From: Candidatus Microgenomates bacterium
GTDB taxonomy: Bacteria > Patescibacteria > Microgenomatia > JADHYG01
NCBI GenBank assembly: GCA_016782545.1
Contig: JADHYG010000051.1
Location: forward strand, 1-7,268
Length of the DNA stretch: 7,268 nucleotides
Direction of reading: 5' to 3'
Below the pieces are notes generated by a model, which saw only the letters and a list, made by a program, of their open reading frames with translations, was not told the origin of the DNA and did not search any database. Both the position numbers and the translations under genes were made by a program. Below, one piece after another: positions 4,363 through 7,268 of this stretch (the stretch's first letter is position 1; each line of letters begins with the position of its first letter).

Positions 4363-7001
4363 TTTTTCTTTATAAAGAAAAACTTTACTCCTTCAATTAA
4401 AATAATAACAACCAAAGAAGTAGTCAAGATTAATAACCAATGATAAGAATTTAAAAGTGCAAGATTTAGAAACTTTCTTAAAGCAGGATTATACAAAGAC
4501 AAAATCTGCAAAATTCCTCCCAAGCTAACAGCAATCAAAAGATAGGGATTTGAAAAAAGATTAATTTTAAAAATCGGCTTGGTCAAACTCTTGACAGAAA
4601 AAACATATAAAAGTGAATCAATACCTAAAGCAATAAAAGTGATTGTCCTTGCTAAAACAAGACCAGATCTTTTTAAGAAAAAATTAAAAAGCGTCAAACA
4701 CATTACCGCTGTAACAAGACTTATTAAACCAATCAGCAGTTTAGCCTCTAAATTAAGCAAGGGCGCCTTTGTTTTAATGGGCTTTCTTTTTAAAAGCCCT
4801 TTTTCTTTTGGTTCAACTGTTAAAGCCAGATGTGGAAAGCCATCGGTGACAAGATTAATATAAAGAATCTGGGCTGCTGTTAAAGGCAAAGGCAATCCTA
4901 ATAATAATGACCCTAACACCAAAAAAATTTCTGAAAAGCTATCTGACAAAAGATACAAAATAACCTTTCTTAAATTATCAAAAATCCCCCGCCCCTCCTC
5001 AATGGCGGCAACAATGGTGCTGAAATTTGAATCCAATAAAACTATATCGGCTGTTTCTTTGGCCACATCTGAAGCCTCGCCAACAACAATGCCAATATCA
5101 GCCCGCTTAAGCGCCGGCGCATCATTAACACCGTCGCCAACCAAAGCAACCACTTCGCCGTTTTCCTTTAAAGCCTCAACTATTTTTAGTTTTTGTGTTG
5201 GCGTGACCCGGGCAAAAATATCAATTTCACCTACTTTTTGTTTTAATTTTTCAGGTGACATTTTTTCTATTTCTGATCCATTTAAAAAGCGAAGCGCGTC
5301 TTTTCTGGAGAGGTTGGACCTCTCTTGAGGTCCAACCTCATAAGCAATAAGCTTTTTCCAAACTGCGGCTGCTGTTTCCGCATAGTCACCAGTGATAATT
5401 TTTACTTTAATCCCAGCTTCTTTGCAACTCTCAAGTGCTTCGGCTACTCCTTCTCTAATCGGGTCTTCAAAGCCAATTAGTCCTAACCAGTTCAAATCTT
5501 GGACTTCTTTAATGTAAAAGTCTTTCTGAGATGACCCCGTTGTTTTTTCATCAAGTGGTTTTACTGCAAGTGCCATCATTCTCAGTCCTTCTTTTCCCCA
5601 TTTTTCTATTTTCTCTAACCATTTCTTTTTTTCATTCTCGCTTAATTTAGATTTACTAAGCACCACTTCTGGTGCTCCAGACATAAACAGCATAAGCTTA
5701 TCTTTATCATTACTATTGATTTTTGTTTCTTTATCTTTGAAATTAGAAATTATTAGTTGGTATTTTTTCTCTGAATCAAAAGGTATTTCAAAAACTCTTG
5801 GATTTTCATCAATAATTTTCTGCGGATCTCTTAATTTTGAATTTATCTTTGTCCAGTCCCAAAGCGCTGTCTCTAAAGGATCAGCCTGATTATTAACTAA
5901 AATTGAAGCTAAAGAAGCTAAATTTTTATCTGTAAATTGTGTTTTGACTACTTTTAATTCGCCTTGAGTTAAAGTGCCTGTTTTATCAGTGGCGATCACG
6001 GTCACTGACCCCAAAGTCTCTGCCGCCAAAAGTTTTCTTACTAAAGCTTTTCTTTTTAAAATTCTCTGCATGCCAATCGCCAAAATCACTGTCAAAGAAA
6101 CCACCATCCCCTCTGGAATAGCGGCCACAGCTATTGCCACTGATGTTGTAAACATTTCTAAAGGGTTTTTCCCCCATAATAATCCTGTTAAAAAAATCAA
6201 GCCGCAGATACTTCCCACCAAAATCGCTAAAGTCCGGGCCAAAACAGCGATTCTTTTCTGAAGGGGGGTTTGTTCTTCTTCTAAAGTGGTCAGCTTGATG
6301 GCAATTTTCCCCATCTCTGTTTCTTGACCTGTTTTGATCACCAAAAACTTGCCTCTACCTGAATTAATCGTCGTTCCCATAAAGACTTTGTTTAGATTGT
6401 CAATCTCTGATAGAGGCGCGGGGAGTCCACAAAAATTTTGCTTGACATAATTAGTCCCGACGGAAACGTCGGGGTGGTCAGCGGCAACAAAATTTTTCGT
6501 GGACGACCTCAGTGCCCTTTCAAGCGCTTCCTTACTAACCGGCATTGATTCTCCAGTTAAAATTGCTTCATTGATGCTTAAATTAACTGCCTCCACCACT
6601 ATTCCATCGGCTGAAACCTTATCTCCTTGAGCTAAAACCACTAAATCTCCGGGAACTAATAAATCAGCTTCAATATTTCTTAATTTCCCATCGCGAATTA
6701 CTTTTGCATGAGGTGTTAAAATATTTTTTAACTTTACAAGAGCTTGCTCGGCTTTTCTTTCTTGATAAAAACCCAAAATCGTATTAATTAAAACAGCCAC
6801 AAGAATCACTAGCGTATCAGTAAAGTCTTTTAAAAAAATAGTTACTAAAGAAGCAAATAAAAGAATATAAATAAGCGGACTTTTAAACTGCTGAAAAAGA
6901 ATTTTCAGATCAGAAGGGAACGGACTCTGCGGGAATCTATTCGGCCCAAACTCCAAAAGCTTTTTCTGGGCTTCTTTTTCTTTTAATCCTTGATGTTCCA
7001 T
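4347..7001 (-). CDS. P2-type (Ca2+-like) cation-transporting ATPase with two palindrome-derived inserts
   Basis: An 884-residue P-type ATPase that pumps cations out of the cytoplasm using ATP. Domain order: N-terminal cation-ATPase domain, M1-M2 (about 41-80), actuator domain with TGES (149-152), M3-M4 with PEGM (296-299), phosphorylation site D339 in DKTGTLTQGE, nucleotide domain with FDSEKK (408-413), TGD (537-539), hinge GDGVNDAP (622-629), and M5-M10 (about 678-877). In the SERCA numbering scheme, E309, N796, T799, D800 and E771 appear conserved as E297, N716, T719, D720 and E691; the site I Asn768 position is Ser. The KGAPE nucleotide-site motif reads SGAPE (441-445), lacking the usual Lys. 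Two in-frame inserts stand out: about 160-199 in the actuator domain and about 555-566 in the P domain, both encoded by palindromic DNA. All catalytic motifs remain, so the pump is probably active. The ATG at 7001 follows an extended -10 promoter; the antiporter gene overlaps its end. Confidence 0.93.
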   Translation of the reverse strand: MEHQGLKEKEAQKKLLEFGPNRFPQSPFPSDLKILFQQFKSPLIYILLFASLVTIFLKDFTDTLVILVAVLINTILGFYQERKAEQALVKLKNILTPHAKVIRDGKLRNIEADLLVPGDLVVLAQGDKVSADGIVVEAVNLSINEAILTGESMPVSKEALERALRSSTKNFVAADHPDVSVGTNYVKQNFCGLPAPLSEIDNLNKVFMGTTINSGRGKFLVIKTGQETEMGKIAIKLTTLEEEQTPLQKRIAVLARTLAILVGSICGLIFLTGLLWGKNPLEMFTTSVAIAVAAIPEGMVVSLTVILAIGMQRILKRKALVRKLLAAETLGSVTVIATDKTGTLTQGELKVVKTQFTDKNLASLASILVNNQADPLETALWDWTKINSKLRDPQKIIDENPRVFEIPFDSEKKYQLIISNFKDKETKINSNDKDKLMLFMSGAPEVVLSKSKLSENEKKKWLEKIEKWGKEGLRMMALAVKPLDEKTTGSSQKDFYIKEVQDLNWLGLIGFEDPIREGVAEALESCKEAGIKVKIITGDYAETAAAVWKKLIAYEVGPQERSNLSRKDALRFLNGSEIEKMSPEKLKQKVGEIDIFARVTPTQKLKIVEALKENGEVVALVGDGVNDAPALKRADIGIVVGEASDVAKETADIVLLDSNFSTIVAAIEEGRGIFDNLRKVILYLLSDSFSEIFLVLGSLLLGLPLPLTAAQILYINLVTDGFPHLALTVEPKEKGLLKRKPIKTKAPLLNLEAKLLIGLISLVTAVMCLTLFNFFLKRSGLVLARTITFIALGIDSLLYVFSVKSLTKPIFKINLFSNPYLLIAVSLGGILQILSLYNPALRKFLNLALLNSYHWLLILTTSLVVIILIEGVKFFFIKKKWQDR
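5303..5339. repeat. 37-bp palindromic element, copy 2, in frame inside the ATPase gene
   Basis: All 37 bp are identical to 217-253: 13-bp perfect arms at 5310-5322 and 5327-5339 around a TCTT loop. It lies on the same strand relative to the host gene and in the same reading frame as copy 1, so the ATPase gains EVGPQERSNLSR at residues 555-566, between the TGD motif and the segment NGSEIEKMS. Related pumps usually have a short connection there. Flanking bases differ from copy 1 from the first position outside the 37 bp, and no clear target duplication is visible. Confidence 0.93.
6425..6504. repeat. 80-bp palindromic element, in frame inside the ATPase actuator-domain coding region
   Basis: The outer arms gtccacaaaaattttg (6425-6440) and caaaatttttcgtggac (6488-6504) pair over 16 bp with one bulged C. 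The middle continues with tgac/gtca (6443-6446, 6477-6480). The apex is a perfect 7-bp stem cccgacg/cgtcggg (6456-6462, 6467-6473) closed by a GAAA loop. The reading frame of the pump runs through the whole element, giving residues of about 167-193, which include STKNFVAADHPDVS and VGTNYVKQNF. It lies just after TGESMPVSKEA and before DNLNKVFMGTT, where homologues have a shorter loop. Confidence 0.88.
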
Positions 7002-7019
7002 TTTTTAATAATAACACAA

Positions 7020-7048
7020 ATTATACCAAGCAGAAAAATTACGAAAAT
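7020..7048 (-). promoter_or_regulatory. Probable extended -10 promoter of the ATPase-antiporter operon
   Basis: Read on the minus strand, TTGGTATAAT (7029-7020) contains a perfect TATAAT (7025-7020) with an upstream TGN, the extended -10 pattern. The -35 region, about 17 bp further up (7048-7043, ATTTTC), matches poorly, which extended -10 promoters tolerate. The predicted start of transcription is near 7013, leaving a leader of only about a dozen bases that lacks a Shine-Dalgarno sequence. It lies in the 53-bp gap after the ligase stop, so the operon may also receive read-through from the ligase gene. Confidence 0.55.
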
Positions 7049-7054
7049 AGCTAA

Positions 7055-7268
7055 TTACTTTTGCAATTGATAAAGGCTTTTTAGTTCTTTGAGATTAGTT
7101 GCTTGACTAGGAGTTTTGTCATCGCGGAAACGAACTAAACGGGGAAATCGAAGAGCATAATTAGCGGCGTGAATCGGTGACTTGGTAATATTATCCGCCT
7201 CAATTTCCACCACAATTCCAGGCTGACACCAAACATCGGGAAACAAATTCTTATCAACTTTATATTCT
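7055..7268 (-). CDS. lig: ATP-dependent DNA ligase, C-terminal 70 residues (runs off right edge)
   Basis: The reading frame is open from the window edge to a TAA at 7055-7057; the true start lies outside. The fragment contains FPDVWCQPGIVVEIEADNITKSPIH followed by YALRFPRLVRFRDDK, which is motif VI and the end of the OB-fold domain of archaeal/CPR-type ATP-dependent DNA ligases, then a short helical tail ending KELKSLYQLQK. These ligases seal nicks using an ATP-derived adenylate on an active-site lysine, located in the missing part. The TTG that could start a 63-residue ORF at 7246 is internal: the family match continues upstream (YKVDKNLFPDVW). It ends 53 bp before the ATPase start. Confidence 0.9.
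   Translation of the reverse strand, partial: EYKVDKNLFPDVWCQPGIVVEIEADNITKSPIHAANYALRFPRLVRFRDDKTPSQATNLKELKSLYQLQK

Noticed and set aside
5986..6177. 63-residue minus-strand ORF within the ATPase gene
   Set aside because: It lies in another frame of the same strand across the M3-M4 and phosphorylation-site coding region, and is a shadow of the real gene.

Overview
The window is AT-rich and densely coded, with seven genes, two of them cut by the window ends. Six lie on the minus strand. The gene set includes an archaeal-style ATP-dependent DNA ligase, an EndoQ-type PHP protein and two glycosyltransferases. Shine-Dalgarno signals are poor and genes overlap or nearly touch. I infer a Patescibacteria/CPR bacterium, perhaps Microgenomates-like; an archaeal source is less likely but cannot be excluded from sequence alone. 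TGA is used as a real stop (GT4 and GDPD genes), which argues against the UGA-recoding CPR lineages.

Right to left along the minus strand: the C-terminus of the DNA ligase (7055-7268), a large P2-type calcium-like cation ATPase (4347-7001), and a CaCA-family Na+/Ca2+ antiporter (3397-4362) whose start overlaps the ATPase end by 16 bp. A lone plus-strand GT2 glycosyltransferase (2663-3394) converges on the antiporter with a 2-bp gap. It is divergent from a GT4 glycosyltransferase (1306-2514), which is followed 2 bp later by a glycerophosphodiester phosphodiesterase-like gene (521-1303) and then by the N-terminus of the EndoQ-like PHP protein (1-466).

Three functional themes follow: cation (probably Ca2+) export by a primary pump plus an exchanger in one operon; envelope glycolipid or glycan work by the two glycosyltransferases and the GDPD; and DNA repair at the two window edges (lesion-cleaving EndoQ and a ligase), which are not in one operon.

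The most striking content is a set of five palindromic elements of four types. One 37-bp element occurs twice, identical, in the same frame inside two unrelated proteins (PHP protein and ATPase), adding the same 12 residues (EVGPQERSNLSR) to each. A different 80-bp palindrome sits in frame in the ATPase actuator domain. A third type supplies the GDPD stop codon, and a fourth fills the divergent intergenic region. The behaviour resembles the Rickettsia palindromic elements that insert into reading frames. No tRNA, rRNA, CRISPR array or transposase gene was seen.
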